64,000 nt of DNA from Laceyella sacchari (GTDB lineage: Bacteria > Bacillota > Bacilli > Thermoactinomycetales > Thermoactinomycetaceae). Below, piece after piece: positions 44,188 through 53,965 of the stretch. The notes beneath the pieces were generated by a model that saw only the letters and a list, made by a program, of their open reading frames with translations, did no database searches and was not told the origin of the DNA. Location: contig NZ_SMDD01000004.1 in NCBI RefSeq assembly GCF_004343255.1, positions 62,001 through 126,000 of the forward strand, given 5' to 3'. The translations under genes were made by a program, and so were the position numbers. Within the stretch, counting starts at the first letter, position 1; each line of letters begins with the position of its first letter.

Positions 44188-44701
44188 GCGCGAAGAATGG
44201 TTGGTTGTGGACGGATACAATGTCATAGGGGCGGATCCTGAAGTAAAGTGGCATCCCGCGTCGCTTGAAGAGGAGAGAGTCAAATTGATTCGGGATCTGT
44301 CCGAGTATCAGGCGATGACGGGCCGGCAGGTGCATTTGGTGTTTGATGCGCACCTGAAACCGGGGGCGGGAGTGAAAACCAACCAGGAAAAAGTGTTCGT
44401 GTATTATACCCGTCGCGATGAGACTGCAGATGAATTCATCGAAAGCTTTGTCAAAAAAAATAAAAGCCCCCATCGGGCCATCTACGTGGCTACATCCGAC
44501 TATCTGGAACAGCGGATGGTGTTTGGTCAGGGGGCATACCGTATTTCGTCACGCGAATTGTTGGAAGAAATTCGCGTGGCCAAAAAGAATTTAAGCGAAA
44601 AATTGAGAAAAGAGGAGGAAAACCAAGTCAGAAACACATTGGAAGACAGATTGAGCCGGGAGTTACGGCAGATGCTTGATAAATGGAGAAGGAAAAAATA
44701 G
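44180..44701 (+). CDS. yacP: YacP-type NYN-domain RNase-like protein
   Basis: A 173-residue protein. The PIN/NYN fold starts VVDGYNVIGADPEVKW, with further acidic residues in VFDAH and DETADEFIE, and a charged, helical tail. YacP (Rae1) of Bacillus cleaves mRNA at ribosomes, which is the likely role. ATG 44180 overlaps the rlmB stop. Confidence 0.93.
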   Translation: MVKREEWLVVDGYNVIGADPEVKWHPASLEEERVKLIRDLSEYQAMTGRQVHLVFDAHLKPGAGVKTNQEKVFVYYTRRDETADEFIESFVKKNKSPHRAIYVATSDYLEQRMVFGQGAYRISSRELLEEIRVAKKNLSEKLRKEEENQVRNTLEDRLSRELRQMLDKWRRKK

Positions 44702-44709
44702 GTGAAAAT

Positions 44710-44739
44710 TTGACGTTTTTGTTTCTATTCGGCTATAAT
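44710..44739 (+). promoter_or_regulatory. SigA-type promoter of sigH
   Basis: TTGACG at 44710-44715 and TATAAT at 44734-44739 are separated by 18 bases. Confidence 0.8.
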
Positions 44740-44784
44740 AACGTTACTATGGGTTTATAGGCTACTTGGTCGGGAGGGAAAGTG

Positions 44785-45450
44785 GTGAGCGTAGAACTTC
44801 AATCCAGTAATTCTGTCGTTTACGACAACGAGGTTGACTACAAGACAATGGCCGACGAAGAGCTGGTTTATGGCGTACGTGTAGGTGATCATCAAGCGCT
44901 TGAATATTTGATTAATAAGTACAAAAATTTTGTCAGAGCGAAAGCGAGATCCTACTTCTTGATCGGAGCCGATCATGAAGACATTGTTCAGGAAGGGATG
45001 ATTGGCTTATTCAAAGCGATTCGGGATTTTAAAGGAGACAAGCTGGCTTCCTTCAAAGCATTTGCCGAATTGTGCATAACGCGCCAAATCATCACAGCAA
45101 TCAAAACAGCCACTCGTCAGAAGCACATTCCACTTAACTCATATGTATCTTTGGACAAGCCCGCATACGATGATGACACAGATCGGACATTGTTAGACAA
45201 GATTCCAGGCAGTCTATCAAACCCAGAAGAAATATACATTAGCCAAGAAGAGTATAACGATATTGAAGATAAAATATCGAAAATTCTAAGTGATTTGGAA
45301 CGCAAAGTTTTGATGCTGTACCTCGATGGCCGATCTTATCAGGAGATCGCTGTCGACTTAAATCGACACGTTAAGTCAATCGACAATGCGTTGCAACGAG
45401 TAAAGCGCAAACTGGAGAGATATCTGGAAGTACGGGAAATCTCTCTATAA
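44785..45450 (+). CDS. sigH: RNA polymerase sigma-H factor
   Basis: A sigma-70-family factor of 221 residues, controlling early sporulation, competence and transition-phase genes. Region 2 (LEYLINKYKNFVRAKARSYF, then DHEDIVQEGMIGLFKAIRDF) and region 4 (LSDLERKVLMLYLDGRSYQE, then DNALQRVKRKLERYL) are intact. GTG 44785 is 6 bases after GGAGGG; GTG 44782 is also possible. Its own promoter and a terminator bracket the gene. Confidence 0.96.
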   Translation: MSVELQSSNSVVYDNEVDYKTMADEELVYGVRVGDHQALEYLINKYKNFVRAKARSYFLIGADHEDIVQEGMIGLFKAIRDFKGDKLASFKAFAELCITRQIITAIKTATRQKHIPLNSYVSLDKPAYDDDTDRTLLDKIPGSLSNPEEIYISQEEYNDIEDKISKILSDLERKVLMLYLDGRSYQEIAVDLNRHVKSIDNALQRVKRKLERYLEVREISL

Positions 45451-45483
45451 AACAAAAAGAAATCAATGGGTTGCAGGCCCTTT

Positions 45484-45512
45484 AAAACAGGTGTAATCAC
45501 CTGTTTTTTGTT
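45484..45512 (+). terminator. Terminator of sigH
   Basis: AAAACAGGTG and CACCTGTTTT form a perfect 10-bp stem around TAAT, followed by TT and TGTTT. Confidence 0.9.
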
Positions 45513-45680
45513 TAATTCGACAAAAATCATCATTCTCCTTTTTTAAGGATATAAAAAGTTGTGGTATGAATGAAGAATGTTGTTTGTCGATAAAAAACCT
45601 TCGTTGACCCAAATGGAGGAAAGAAATGGTTATGAAACGGGGTAGAAGTTGTCAATAATGAATTGGCAGAGGGTTTCACA

Positions 45681-45709
45681 TTGACAGGAAGTCAGGGGTA
45701 TGTTAATGT
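45681..45709 (+). promoter_or_regulatory. SigA-type promoter of the rpmG-secE-nusG genes
   Basis: TTGACA at 45681-45686 and TAATGT at 45704-45709 are separated by 17 bases. A second TATAAT at 45725-45730 lacks a matched -35. Confidence 0.72.
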
Positions 45710-45774
45710 AATTTGGGTATTTTCTATAATAAAATCCACTCGAACGGTGATTAACAAATAGAGGAGGTGTCGGC

Positions 45775-45924
45775 ATGCGGGTGAATATCACATTGGCTTG
45801 CACGGTATGTCGTGAACGCAACTACGCGCTGACCAAAAACAAACGGAAGCATCCAGATCGCATGGAGCTGAAGAAGTTTTGTCCGCGTTGCAATGCGCAT
45901 ACAGCACATCGCGAAACGAAATAA
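45775..45924 (+). CDS. rpmG: 50S ribosomal protein L33
   Basis: A 49-residue ribosomal protein with zinc-type Cys pairs (CTVCRERNY near the start, CPRCNAHT near the end). ATG 45775 follows GAGGAGGTG. It is the usual gene before secE in Bacillales. Confidence 0.95.
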   Translation: MRVNITLACTVCRERNYALTKNKRKHPDRMELKKFCPRCNAHTAHRETK

Positions 45925-45968
45925 GCGGCTGGGTTTGAACGCTTGATATCAAGATGGGGGTGACAGCC

Positions 45969-46196
45969 ATGGCAGCTTTTCTCGCAAACATCGGACGCGG
46001 AATCAAGAAAAGTGTTTCAGGCACGTCTGGCTTCTTCCGTGGTAGCGTCCAAGAGTTGAAAAAAGTGCGCTGGCCAAACCGGCAAGAGATGGTGAACTAC
46101 ACAATGGTTGTCGTCTTGACAGTGCTGGTATTGGCGCTCTTTTTCTTCATTATCGATCAAGGGATCTTGCAATTGGTTCGCTTGATTACGAAATAG
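45969..46196 (+). CDS. secE: Preprotein translocase subunit SecE
   Basis: A 75-residue single-span subunit of the Sec channel. The amphipathic cytoplasmic helix RGSVQELKKVRWPNRQEM and the membrane helix after it (MVVVLTVLVLALFFFIIDQG) are classical. ATG 45969 follows GGGGGTGA; ATG 45954 is less likely. Operon with nusG. Confidence 0.96.
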   Translation: MAAFLANIGRGIKKSVSGTSGFFRGSVQELKKVRWPNRQEMVNYTMVVVLTVLVLALFFFIIDQGILQLVRLITK

Positions 46197-46211
46197 GTGG
46201 AATGAATCATA

Positions 46212-46243
46212 AGGGGGGTACAGGGCTTTAGGCCCTGGTGAGC
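46212..46243 (+). promoter_or_regulatory. Hairpin between Shine-Dalgarno and start of nusG
   Basis: The ribosome site AAGGGGGG (46211-46218) is followed by CAGGGC-TTTAG-GCCCTG at 46221-46237, a 6-bp hairpin ahead of GTG 46238/ATG 46244. Folded, it brings the distant ribosome site to a normal distance from the start codon, so initiation may depend on the hairpin. Confidence 0.55.
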
Positions 46244-46777
46244 ATGGAAAAGAATTGGTATGTGGTTCACACGTATTCTGGCTACGAGAACAAGGTGAAA
46301 ACCAACCTGGAAAAGCGGGTCCACTCGATGGATATGCAGGACAAGATTTTTCGTGTCCTCGTTCCGATGGAAGAGGAGATCGAGCATAAGGACGGTAAGA
46401 AAAAATCCGTCATGCGTAAGGTCTTTCCGGGTTATGTGCTGGTAGAGATGATCATGACCGATGACTCGTGGTATGTCGTGCGGAACACGCCTGGGGTAAC
46501 CGGTTTCGTCGGTTCATCAGGGGCGGGTTCAAAACCAACCCCCCTTTTGCCGGATGAGGTTGTCGCGATTCTGCGCCAAATGGGTATGGATGAGTCCAAA
46601 GCTACCGTCGACTTTGAAGTTGCTGAGACAGTAAAGGTGAAAGAAGGGCCTTTCGCCAATTTTGTCGGCCGGATCGAAGAGATCGACATGAACCGTTCGA
46701 AACTCAAAGTCATGGTCAACATGTTTGGCCGTGAAACGCCTGTAGAATTGGACTTCTTCCAAGTGGAAAAAATTTAA
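46244..46777 (+). CDS. nusG: Transcription termination/antitermination factor NusG
   Basis: A 177-residue elongation factor that binds RNA polymerase. The NGN domain starts EKNWYVVHTYSGYENKVKTN and includes FPGYVLVEM; the KOW domain contains VKEGPFANFVGRIEEIDM and ends LDFFQVEKI. ATG 46244 gives the usual N-terminus; GTG 46238 is possible. Confidence 0.97.
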   Translation: MEKNWYVVHTYSGYENKVKTNLEKRVHSMDMQDKIFRVLVPMEEEIEHKDGKKKSVMRKVFPGYVLVEMIMTDDSWYVVRNTPGVTGFVGSSGAGSKPTPLLPDEVVAILRQMGMDESKATVDFEVAETVKVKEGPFANFVGRIEEIDMNRSKLKVMVNMFGRETPVELDFFQVEKI

Positions 46778-46799
46778 TCTGGCAAAAAACTTTTGTTTT

Positions 46800-46930
46800 G
46801 CGCCATGTTGTGATAAAGTATTTTTGTTTGTTACCCCCATCTTTGGGGCGAGCGCAAGCCCGTTAGGAGAAGAGGGAGCTTGCCTTTCCGTGGGAGGGTA
46901 ATACCCGAGAAAACCACATGTTTGAAGGAG
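46800..46930 (+). promoter_or_regulatory. Probable leader of the rplK-rplA mRNA
   Basis: The spacer contains structured, GC-rich stretches: CCCC/GGGG pairing in CCCCCATCTTTGGGG near 46834-46848, and GGGAGGGTAATACCC near 46891-46905. Leaders here often carry autoregulation by L11 or L1, but I cannot match a known family. Confidence 0.4.
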
Positions 46931-46940
46931 GTTGGTTAGC

Positions 46941-47366
46941 GTGGCCAAAAAAGTGATTAAAGTGGTCAAGCTGCAAATTCCCGCTGGTAAAGCTAATCCA
47001 GCACCGCCAGTAGGTCCGGCGCTCGGTCAAGCTGGTGTGAACATCATGGGATTCTGTAAAGAGTTCAATGCCCGCACTGCTGATCAAGCCGGTTTGATTA
47101 TTCCGGTAGAAATCACGGTTTTTGAAGACCGTTCTTTTACCTTCATCACTAAAACCCCGCCAGCTGCTGTACTTCTGAAAAAAGCAGCCGGGATTGAGTC
47201 CGGTTCCGGTGAACCGAACAAAAAGAAAGTGGCGACCGTGAAGCGCGACAAAGTGCGTGAGATCGCCGAGTTGAAAATGCCTGACTTAAACGCTGCAAGC
47301 GTGGAAGCGGCTATGCGTATGATCGAAGGAACCGCGCGTAGCATGGGCATCGTAATCGAAGACTAA
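46941..47366 (+). CDS. rplK: 50S ribosomal protein L11
   Basis: A 141-residue protein of the GTPase-associated centre. It starts [20 protein letters not shown] and contains [20 protein letters not shown] and a C-terminal RNA-binding domain ending [12 protein letters not shown] 46941 follows AAGGAGG. Confidence 0.97.
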   Translation: MAKKVIKVVKLQIPAGKANPAPPVGPALGQAGVNIMGFCKEFNARTADQAGLIIPVEITVFEDRSFTFITKTPPAAVLLKKAAGIESGSGEPNKKKVATVKRDKVREIAELKMPDLNAASVEAAMRMIEGTARSMGIVIED

Positions 47367-47371
47367 TAGAA

Positions 47372-47405
47372 AGCCTGCCTACTCTGCCACGAGTAGAGTG
47401 AGGCT
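47372..47405 (+). promoter_or_regulatory. Two-part hairpin in the rplK-rplA spacer
   Basis: AGCCT/AGGCT (outer) and CTACTC/GAGTAG (inner) form a stem with an asymmetric internal loop and the 6-base loop TGCCAC. Its position upstream of rplA suggests an L1 binding or processing site, as inference. Confidence 0.4.
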
Positions 47406-47449
47406 TGTGGGAGGATCTTCCGCTACGACCACGAAAGGAGGAACTGTCG

Positions 47450-48148
47450 GTGGCAAAACATGGTAAAAAATACTTGGAAGCGATCAAAAAAGTAGATCGT
47501 GACAAAGTCTATGAGCCCAAAGAAGCTTTGGCGCTCGTGAAAGAAATTTCTGTCGCTAAATTTGACGAAACCGTGGAAGCTGCTTTCCGCTTGGGTATTG
47601 ATACCAAGAAGGCAGATCAACAAGTGAGAGGTGCTGTTGTACTTCCTCACGGCACGGGAAAAACCAAACGCGTTCTCGTATTCGCGAAAGGTGAAAAGGC
47701 AAAAGAGGCGGAAGCCGCTGGTGCGGATTTCGTAGGAGATGAGGACCTCATCAACAAAGTAGCCCAAGGTTGGTTTGAATTTGACGTTGTTGTGGCTACT
47801 CCTGACATGATGGGTCAAGTGGGCCGTCTGGGACGGACTCTCGGTCCGAAAGGCCTCATGCCAAACCCGAAAACGGGTACGGTTACTTTTGAAGTAGCTA
47901 AAGCCGTAAACGAGATCAAAGCGGGTAAAATTGAGTACCGTGCTGACAAGGCCGGCAACGTGCATGCCGCAATTGGTAAAGTTTCCTTCCCGGTTGAGAA
48001 ACTGGAAGAAAACTTGCTTGCACTTGCTGAAGCATTGGTGAAAGCAAAACCGGCTGCTGCAAAAGGTACCTACATGAAGAGCGTTACCGTTTCTTCCACC
48101 ATGGGTCCTGGCGTAGCTGTAAACGCGCAACGTTTGTCCGGTCGTTAA
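47450..48148 (+). CDS. rplA: 50S ribosomal protein L1
   Basis: A 232-residue L1-stalk protein. It starts [18 protein letters not shown] and carries [20 protein letters not shown], the signature RNA-binding loop, plus a C-terminal [19 protein letters not shown] 47450 follows AAAGGAGG. In other species L1 represses its own operon. Confidence 0.97.
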   Translation: MAKHGKKYLEAIKKVDRDKVYEPKEALALVKEISVAKFDETVEAAFRLGIDTKKADQQVRGAVVLPHGTGKTKRVLVFAKGEKAKEAEAAGADFVGDEDLINKVAQGWFEFDVVVATPDMMGQVGRLGRTLGPKGLMPNPKTGTVTFEVAKAVNEIKAGKIEYRADKAGNVHAAIGKVSFPVEKLEENLLALAEALVKAKPAAAKGTYMKSVTVSSTMGPGVAVNAQRLSGR

Positions 48149-48154
48149 TAACGC

Positions 48155-48183
48155 TTGACTTTTGCAGCGAGGTTGGGTAACAT
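48155..48183 (+). promoter_or_regulatory. SigA-type promoter of rplJ-rplL
   Basis: TTGACT at 48155-48160 and TAACAT at 48178-48183 are separated by 17 bases and lie just before the L10 leader. Confidence 0.65.
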
Positions 48184-48204
48184 GTAATCGCTGTTTAAAA
48201 TCGA

Positions 48205-48320
48205 ATAAGAAGCTACCGTAGACAGTAGGTGCGGACTGATCCGCTTAATATCCTGCCGAGGAGCTTGCGCTGTTGTCTATGACAAAGCCTAGCCTTCGAC
48301 TGCCTGCGGAGGCTTTTTCT
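48205..48320 (+). promoter_or_regulatory. L10 leader (autoregulatory RNA of rplJ-rplL)
   Basis: The conserved segments AGCTACCGTAGACAGTAGGT and TATCCTGCCGAGGAGC identify the L10(L12)4-binding leader. A terminator-like stem AAAGCCT...AGGCTTT with T-tract ends it (48284-48319). Excess L10 complex would favour attenuation or block translation. Confidence 0.85.
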
Positions 48321-48357
48321 TATTTCTTCAAAAACTCCTGATGAGGAGGTGTACCGC

Positions 48358-48870
48358 ATGTCCAAAGCAATCGAGCAGAAAAAAGTAATTGTTAAAGAAA
48401 TCGCGGATAAACTGACCCGCAGTAAAACAACCATCGTAGCTGACTATCGCGGTTTGAACGTAAAACAAATGAACGAGCTGCGTAAAGAGTTGCGTGAAGC
48501 TGGCGTAGAGATGCAGGTTCTGAAAAATACCTTGACCCGCCGTGCTGCTGAGCAAGTGGGAATGGAAGATTTGAACCAGCACCTGACCGGCCCATCCGCA
48601 GTCGCTTTCAGCTATGAGGATGTCGTTGCTCCAGCTAAAGTGCTTTACAAATTTGCAAAGACCAACAAAGAGCTGGAAATCAAGGGCGGTATCGTAGAAG
48701 GCAAAGCAGTAAGCCTTGATGAGATTAAGGCGCTGGCTGAGCTGCCAAGCCGCGAAGGTCTCTTGTCCATGCTTCTCAGCGTACTGCAAGCACCGATGCG
48801 CAACTTCGCGCTTGCTGTTAAAGCAGTTGCTGACAAAGACGGAGAAGCTGGCGAAGCACAAGAAGCGTAA
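48358..48870 (+). CDS. rplJ: 50S ribosomal protein L10
   Basis: A 170-residue stalk-base protein. It starts [18 protein letters not shown] and includes [20 protein letters not shown] and a C-terminal helix that holds the L7/L12 dimers. ATG 48358 follows GAGGAGGTG. Confidence 0.96.
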   Translation: MSKAIEQKKVIVKEIADKLTRSKTTIVADYRGLNVKQMNELRKELREAGVEMQVLKNTLTRRAAEQVGMEDLNQHLTGPSAVAFSYEDVVAPAKVLYKFAKTNKELEIKGGIVEGKAVSLDEIKALAELPSREGLLSMLLSVLQAPMRNFALAVKAVADKDGEAGEAQEA

Positions 48871-48937
48871 TGCTGCTTGAGTAAATCGAACGGCATTTGA
48901 AAAATTACTAGATCTGTATATAGGGAGGTTTCCTTTC

Positions 48938-49303
48938 ATGACGAAAGAACAAATCATTGAAGCGATTAAAGGTATGAGCGTTCTCGAACTGAACGACTTG
49001 GTAAAAGCAATCGAAGAAGAATTCGGCGTAACTGCTGCGGCTCCGGTTGTAATGGGTAACGTAGCAGGTGGCGGAGAAGCTGCTGAAGAGAAAACCGAAT
49101 TCGATGTAATCCTGGCAAGCGCTGGTAGCTCCAAAATCAACGTTATCAAAGTGGTTCGTGGCATCACTGGCCTGGGCCTGAAAGAAGCAAAAGCGCTGGT
49201 TGACGGAACTCCTGCTCCAATCAAAGAAGGCGTATCCAAAGAAGAAGCAGAAAAAATCAAAGCAGAACTCGAAGAAGCCGGTGCATCTGTGGAAATCAAG
49301 TAA
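48938..49303 (+). CDS. rplL: 50S ribosomal protein L7/L12
   Basis: A 121-residue acidic stalk protein with N-terminal dimer domain ([20 protein letters not shown]), Ala-rich hinge and C-terminal domain ([20 protein letters not shown], with KKAG-like factor-binding helix). ATG 48938 follows AGGGAGG. Confidence 0.98.
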   Translation: MTKEQIIEAIKGMSVLELNDLVKAIEEEFGVTAAAPVVMGNVAGGGEAAEEKTEFDVILASAGSSKINVIKVVRGITGLGLKEAKALVDGTPAPIKEGVSKEEAEKIKAELEEAGASVEIK

Positions 49304-49321
49304 TAAGCTTGACTCCGGCCG

Positions 49322-49353
49322 GACCCGCCGTCGTCGGTCGGCGGGTCTCTTTT
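49322..49353 (+). terminator. Terminator after rplL
   Basis: GACCCGCC and GGCGGGTC form an 8-bp stem, extended by CG pairs inside, followed by TCTTTTATT. Confidence 0.85.
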
Positions 49354-49504
49354 ATTGTAAGGGTGGTTTTGTGCAGGCTAAGGAGGCAATGCTCCTTTGG
49401 CACTACGTAACTCTCCCTTGTACTGGCACGACAGATGAATTGGGTTTTGCCTTGCTTTAACATGTACGCATGACCGGGTAATGCTGTGGAAGGGGTTATG
49501 TACC

Positions 49505-50107
49505 GTGAGTGAACACTACTTTTCAGCGAATCCACTGGCCAAAAGCGAAGAGCGGGAAGTGATGGCCGAACTGCGCGGGCATTCTTTGCGTTTTCATACG
49601 GACGCTGGCGTTTTTTCCAAAAAAGGGGTTGACTTTGGTAGTCGACTTCTGGTGGAAACGGCGCAAATTGAGCCGGGTTCCCGTGTGCTAGATCTTGGTT
49701 GCGGTTATGGAGCGATAGGAATAGCCATCGCCAAAGCGGTACCCCAGACTACAGTGGTCATGGTTGATGTGAATGAACGGGCGGTTAAGCTCGCTGAACA
49801 AAACGCGCGAAGAAATCGTGTAGATGGCATGGTGCAAGTCTTGAAAAGCGATGGTTTTTCAGCGATTCATGGCCAACAGTTTGACTGCATTTTGTTCAAT
49901 CCGCCGATCCGCACTGGAAAAGAGACGATATATCGTTTGTTTCGCGAAGCGGCAGACGCGTTGGTTCCAGATGGATCACTATGGATTGTGATTCGCAAAC
50001 AACAAGGTGCTGCTTCTGCAAAAAAAGAGTTGACATCATATTTTCAAGATGTGGATGTGGTTGAGCAAAAGAAAGGGTATTGGATTATTTGCGCACAAGG
50101 GCATTGA
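49505..50107 (+). CDS. ybxB: YbxB-like class I SAM methyltransferase (RsmC-like)
   Basis: A 200-residue methyltransferase. SAM-binding motif I is VLDLGCGYGAIGIA, motif II VVMVDVNERAV, and the catalytic NPP motif is in ILFNPPIRTGK, as in 16S rRNA guanine-N2 methyltransferases. GTG 49505 follows AAGGGG; ATG 49481 is possible. Conserved position between rplL and rpoB in Bacillales. Confidence 0.92.
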   Translation: MSEHYFSANPLAKSEEREVMAELRGHSLRFHTDAGVFSKKGVDFGSRLLVETAQIEPGSRVLDLGCGYGAIGIAIAKAVPQTTVVMVDVNERAVKLAEQNARRNRVDGMVQVLKSDGFSAIHGQQFDCILFNPPIRTGKETIYRLFREAADALVPDGSLWIVIRKQQGAASAKKELTSYFQDVDVVEQKKGYWIICAQGH

Positions 50108-50147
50108 CTTCAGTATCCGCTTGTGATAGTGTTTTAAATTGCAGAAA

Positions 50148-50176
50148 GTCTCAACTTTTGAGGCTGGTTTTTTTTG
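50148..50176 (+). terminator. Terminator before rpoB
   Basis: GTCTCAA and TTGAGGC form a 7-bp stem with a CTT loop, followed by TGG and eight T. It may set the level of read-through into rpoB. Confidence 0.75.
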
Positions 50177-50343
50177 GTATGTGTGGTCAACCAGCCTGTT
50201 TAATCACATATCGGGCTGGATAAAATAGGTAAATAGACTGCTTCTAGGTAAAATGAGGTTGCGTATTCACTCATTTTCTTTTTTTACCGTGATTAGTCGC
50301 TAATATTGAGCGGCTTTCGACTGGATGCGAGGGGGGAGTTTGT

Positions 50344-53300
50344 TTGGCTGGTAAAATGATCCCATGTGGTCGTCGGCAACGTCGTAGCTATGCTCGCATT
50401 AATGAGGTTCTCGAGCTGCCGAATCTGATTGAGATTCAGCAAAAGTCTTATGACTGGTTCCTTGATGTTGGTTTACGAGAAATGTTCCGCGATATTTCGC
50501 CAATCGAGGATTTTACCGGTAACCTTGTGCTGGAGTTTATCGACTATAGCCTGGGTGAACCAAAATACACCGTTGAAGAGGCGAAAGATCATCAGGTGAC
50601 CTTTGCTGCACCGCTTCGTGTCAAAGTGCGCCTCATCAACAAAGAGACGGGCGAAGTAAAAGAGCAAGAAGTCTTTATGGGCGACTTCCCGCTCATGACC
50701 GAAACGGGTACCTTTATCATCAATGGCGCGGAACGCGTAATCGTCAGCCAGTTGGTGCGTTCACCTAGTGTGTATTATAACACGAAAGCGGACAAGAACG
50801 GGAAAACAACTTACACGGCGACGGTGATCCCTAACCGCGGTGCGTGGCTGGAGTTTGAAACCGACGCCAAAGATATTATATATGTTCGCATCGACCGTAC
50901 GCGCAAGATTCCTGTGACGGTTCTGTTACGTGCGCTTGGTTTTAGTAGCGATGCGGAAATCATCGATTTGCTGGGGGATGACGAATACATTCGTAACACC
51001 CTGGACAAAGACAACACAGGAAATACTGAAAAAGCACTGATTGAAATCTACGAACGTTTGCGTCCAGGCGAGCCGCCAACAGCGGAAAACGCTCGCAGCC
51101 TCTTATACGCACGGTTCTTCGATCCGAAGCGCTATGATTTGGCAGCTGTGGGACGTTATAAAATTAATAAAAAACTGCACATCAAAAATCGTTTGCTCAA
51201 CCAGAAGCTGGCTGAGCCTGTCGTAAATCCGGAAACAGGTGAGATCTTGGCTGAAGCTGGGACGGTGCTGGAACGCCGCGTCCTGGACAAACTCCTTCCG
51301 TATCTGACAGGCGAGAAGGCATTTGGCCGCAAGGAGTACAAAGTGCGTGGAGGCGTTCCCGATGATGGACCGATCTCGTTGCAAGCTGTGCACATCTTTG
51401 CGCCCAATGATGAGAGCAAAGTGACCAAAGTGATCTCCAACGCAGAAGTGTCTGATGAGATCAAACATATTACCCCATCCGACATCATCGCTTCGATCAG
51501 CTATTTCGTCAATTTGTTGTACGGAGTGGGAAGCACGGATGATATCGACCATTTGGGCAACCGGCGTCTGCGTTCTGTAGGAGAACTGTTGCAAAACCAG
51601 TTCCGTATCGGTTTGTCACGGATGGAGCGGGTAGTGCGCGAACGGATGTCGATTCAAGACGCCAACGCGATTACACCGCAAGCGTTGATCAATATTCGTC
51701 CGGTCATCGCGGCAATTAAAGAGTTTTTCGGTAGCAGCCAGTTGTCTCAGTTCATGGACCAAACCAACCCGTTGGCTGAGCTGACTCACAAACGCCGTCT
51801 GTCGGCGCTTGGTCCTGGTGGTTTGACCCGGGAGCGCGCTGGGTTTGAAGTGCGTGACGTTCACCACTCACACTATGGTCGGATGTGTCCGATCGAAACT
51901 CCTGAGGGTCCGAACATCGGTTTGATCAACTCCTTGTCGACGTTTGCGCGTGTCAATGAGTATGGCTTTATCGAAACCCCCTATCGTCACGTTGATCCCG
52001 ATACGGGTCAGGTGACGGATCGGATTGATTTCCTCACGGCGGATGAAGAGGACAACTACTATGTGGCGCAGGCTAACGCACCACTTAATGAAGACAACAC
52101 TTTCGCCGATGATATGGTGACGGTCCGCCACCGTTCGGAGATTATCAACGTCCCTCGCGACCGAGTGGATTATATGGACGTTTCGCCTAAACAGGTTGTG
52201 TCCGTGGCTACGGCATGCATCCCCTTCTTGGAGAACGACGACTCCAACCGCGCGCTGATGGGTTCAAACATGCAGCGGCAAGCGGTGCCGTTGTTGAGAC
52301 CGGAAGCGCCGTTCATTGGAACGGGTATGGAACACGTGGCTGCGCGTGACTCTGGCGTGATGGTTCGTGCGAAACGGCCGGGTACGGTTGTCCGTGTATC
52401 CGCGGACGAAATTTGGGTACGGCAAGAGCAAGAAATTGACGGTCGCCTGATTGAAGGGGACATTGATAAATACAAGCTCACCAAGTTCTCTCGTTCCAAC
52501 CAAGGCACTTGCATCAACCAACGGCCGGTTGTCCGCACGGGGGAAAAAGTAAAAGTGGGCGATGTCCTGGCGGATGGTCCATCCACCGAGCAAGGGGAAA
52601 TGGCATTGGGACGCAACGTTGTGGTAGCCTTCATGACTTGGGAAGGTTACAACTACGAGGATGCCATTTTGCTGAGCGAGAAATTGGTGAAGGAAGACGT
52701 CTATACCTCGATTCACATTGAGAAGTTGGAAAGTGAAGCGAGAGACACCAAGCTGGGGCCGGAAGAAATTACCCGCGACATTCCAAACGTGGGTGAAGAT
52801 GCCCTCAAAAACCTCGATGAGCGCGGAATTATTCGCGTTGGTGCAGAGATCAAGCCGGGAGATATCCTGGTTGGGAAGGTGACGCCAAAAGGGGTGACCG
52901 AACTGACTGCGGAAGAACGGCTGCTGCACGCGATCTTCGGTGAGAAAGCACGGGAAGTTCGCGATACGTCACTCCGTGTGCCACATGGTCAAGACGGAAT
53001 CGTCGTAGACGTAAAAGTCTTCACCCGTGAAAACGGCGATGAGTTGCCGCCAGGTGTGAATCAATTGGTGCGCGTCTACATCGCACAGAAACGGAAAATC
53101 TCCGAAGGGGACAAAATGGCTGGACGCCACGGTAACAAAGGGGTTATTGCCCGGATCATGCCTGAAGAGGACATGCCATTTTTGCCGGATGGTACGCCAG
53201 TTCAAGTTGTCTTGAACCCGCTGGGTGTTCCGTCGCGGATGAATATCGGTCAGGTGCTTGAGGTTCACTTGGGCATGGCGGCCAAAGCACTAAACCTGCA

Positions 53301-53892
53301 TATGGCTACGCCAGTCTTTGACGGGGCAACTGAAAACGATGTGTTTGAAACGTTGAAAGAAGCTGGCTTGGATGAAGACGGCAAAACGATTCTTTATGAT
53401 GGACGCACGGGAGAGCCGTTTGAAAATCGCGTCACCGTTGGGGTCATGTACATGATCAAACTGGCGCACATGGTTGATGACAAAATTCACGCGCGTTCCA
53501 CAGGTCCTTACTCCTTGGTTACCCAGCAACCGCTCGGTGGTAAAGCGCAATTTGGTGGACAACGGTTTGGTGAGATGGAGGTGTGGGCGCTGGAAGCATA
53601 TGGTGCCGCGCACACACTGCAAGAGATTCTCACGGTCAAATCAGACGACGTTGTCGGCCGCGTAAAAACCTACGAGTCCATTGTCAAAGGTGAAAACGTG
53701 CCGGAGCCGGGAGTGCCTGAATCATTCAAGGTATTGATCAAAGAGTTGCAAAGCTTGGGTATGGATGTGAAGATCCTTTCCGAAGACGAGCAAGAAATTG
53801 AGATGCGTGAATTGGATGAGGATGAGGAATCGGCAAGTGATAAGCTCGGTTTTGATCTGCTTGAGGAGGATACTGCTCACTCAAACTCTTGA
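50344..53892 (+). CDS. rpoB: DNA-directed RNA polymerase subunit beta
   Basis: An 1182-residue beta subunit. The start [20 protein letters not shown], the rifampicin-pocket region [20 protein letters not shown] with [12 protein letters not shown], and the C-terminal active-site and clamp motifs are intact. No common rifampicin-resistance substitution is seen at the key Asp, His or Ser positions. TTG 50344 follows AGGGGGGAG. Confidence 0.99.
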   Translation: MAGKMIPCGRRQRRSYARINEVLELPNLIEIQQKSYDWFLDVGLREMFRDISPIEDFTGNLVLEFIDYSLGEPKYTVEEAKDHQVTFAAPLRVKVRLINKETGEVKEQEVFMGDFPLMTETGTFIINGAERVIVSQLVRSPSVYYNTKADKNGKTTYTATVIPNRGAWLEFETDAKDIIYVRIDRTRKIPVTVLLRALGFSSDAEIIDLLGDDEYIRNTLDKDNTGNTEKALIEIYERLRPGEPPTAENARSLLYARFFDPKRYDLAAVGRYKINKKLHIKNRLLNQKLAEPVVNPETGEILAEAGTVLERRVLDKLLPYLTGEKAFGRKEYKVRGGVPDDGPISLQAVHIFAPNDESKVTKVISNAEVSDEIKHITPSDIIASISYFVNLLYGVGSTDDIDHLGNRRLRSVGELLQNQFRIGLSRMERVVRERMSIQDANAITPQALINIRPVIAAIKEFFGSSQLSQFMDQTNPLAELTHKRRLSALGPGGLTRERAGFEVRDVHHSHYGRMCPIETPEGPNIGLINSLSTFARVNEYGFIETPYRHVDPDTGQVTDRIDFLTADEEDNYYVAQANAPLNEDNTFADDMVTVRHRSEIINVPRDRVDYMDVSPKQVVSVATACIPFLENDDSNRALMGSNMQRQAVPLLRPEAPFIGTGMEHVAARDSGVMVRAKRPGTVVRVSADEIWVRQEQEIDGRLIEGDIDKYKLTKFSRSNQGTCINQRPVVRTGEKVKVGDVLADGPSTEQGEMALGRNVVVAFMTWEGYNYEDAILLSEKLVKEDVYTSIHIEKLESEARDTKLGPEEITRDIPNVGEDALKNLDERGIIRVGAEIKPGDILVGKVTPKGVTELTAEERLLHAIFGEKAREVRDTSLRVPHGQDGIVVDVKVFTRENGDELPPGVNQLVRVYIAQKRKISEGDKMAGRHGNKGVIARIMPEEDMPFLPDGTPVQVVLNPLGVPSRMNIGQVLEVHLGMAAKALNLHMATPVFDGATENDVFETLKEAGLDEDGKTILYDGRTGEPFENRVTVGVMYMIKLAHMVDDKIHARSTGPYSLVTQQPLGGKAQFGGQRFGEMEVWALEAYGAAHTLQEILTVKSDDVVGRVKTYESIVKGENVPEPGVPESFKVLIKELQSLGMDVKILSEDEQEIEMRELDEDEESASDKLGFDLLEEDTAHSNS

Positions 53893-53897
53893 TCGTC

Positions 53898-53935
53898 GCA
53901 TGCAGGGGGCGTGATGCGCGCCCCTGTGCATGCAA
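53898..53935 (+). promoter_or_regulatory. Imperfect hairpin between rpoB and rpoC
   Basis: GCATGCAGGGGGCG pairs with CGCCCCTGTGCATGC with a small bulge. No T-tract follows, so it is more likely an mRNA processing or stability element than a terminator. Confidence 0.5.
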
Positions 53936-53965
53936 CGGGATGAATCCTGAGGGAGGAATCGCCCA

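Noticed and set aside
48328-49299. 323-residue ORF antisense to rplJ/rplL
   Set aside because: Opposite two certain ribosomal protein genes and their leader.
51900-52700. Rifampicin-resistance substitution in RpoB
   Set aside because: The rifampicin-pocket residues visible in the sequence are those of sensitive enzymes.
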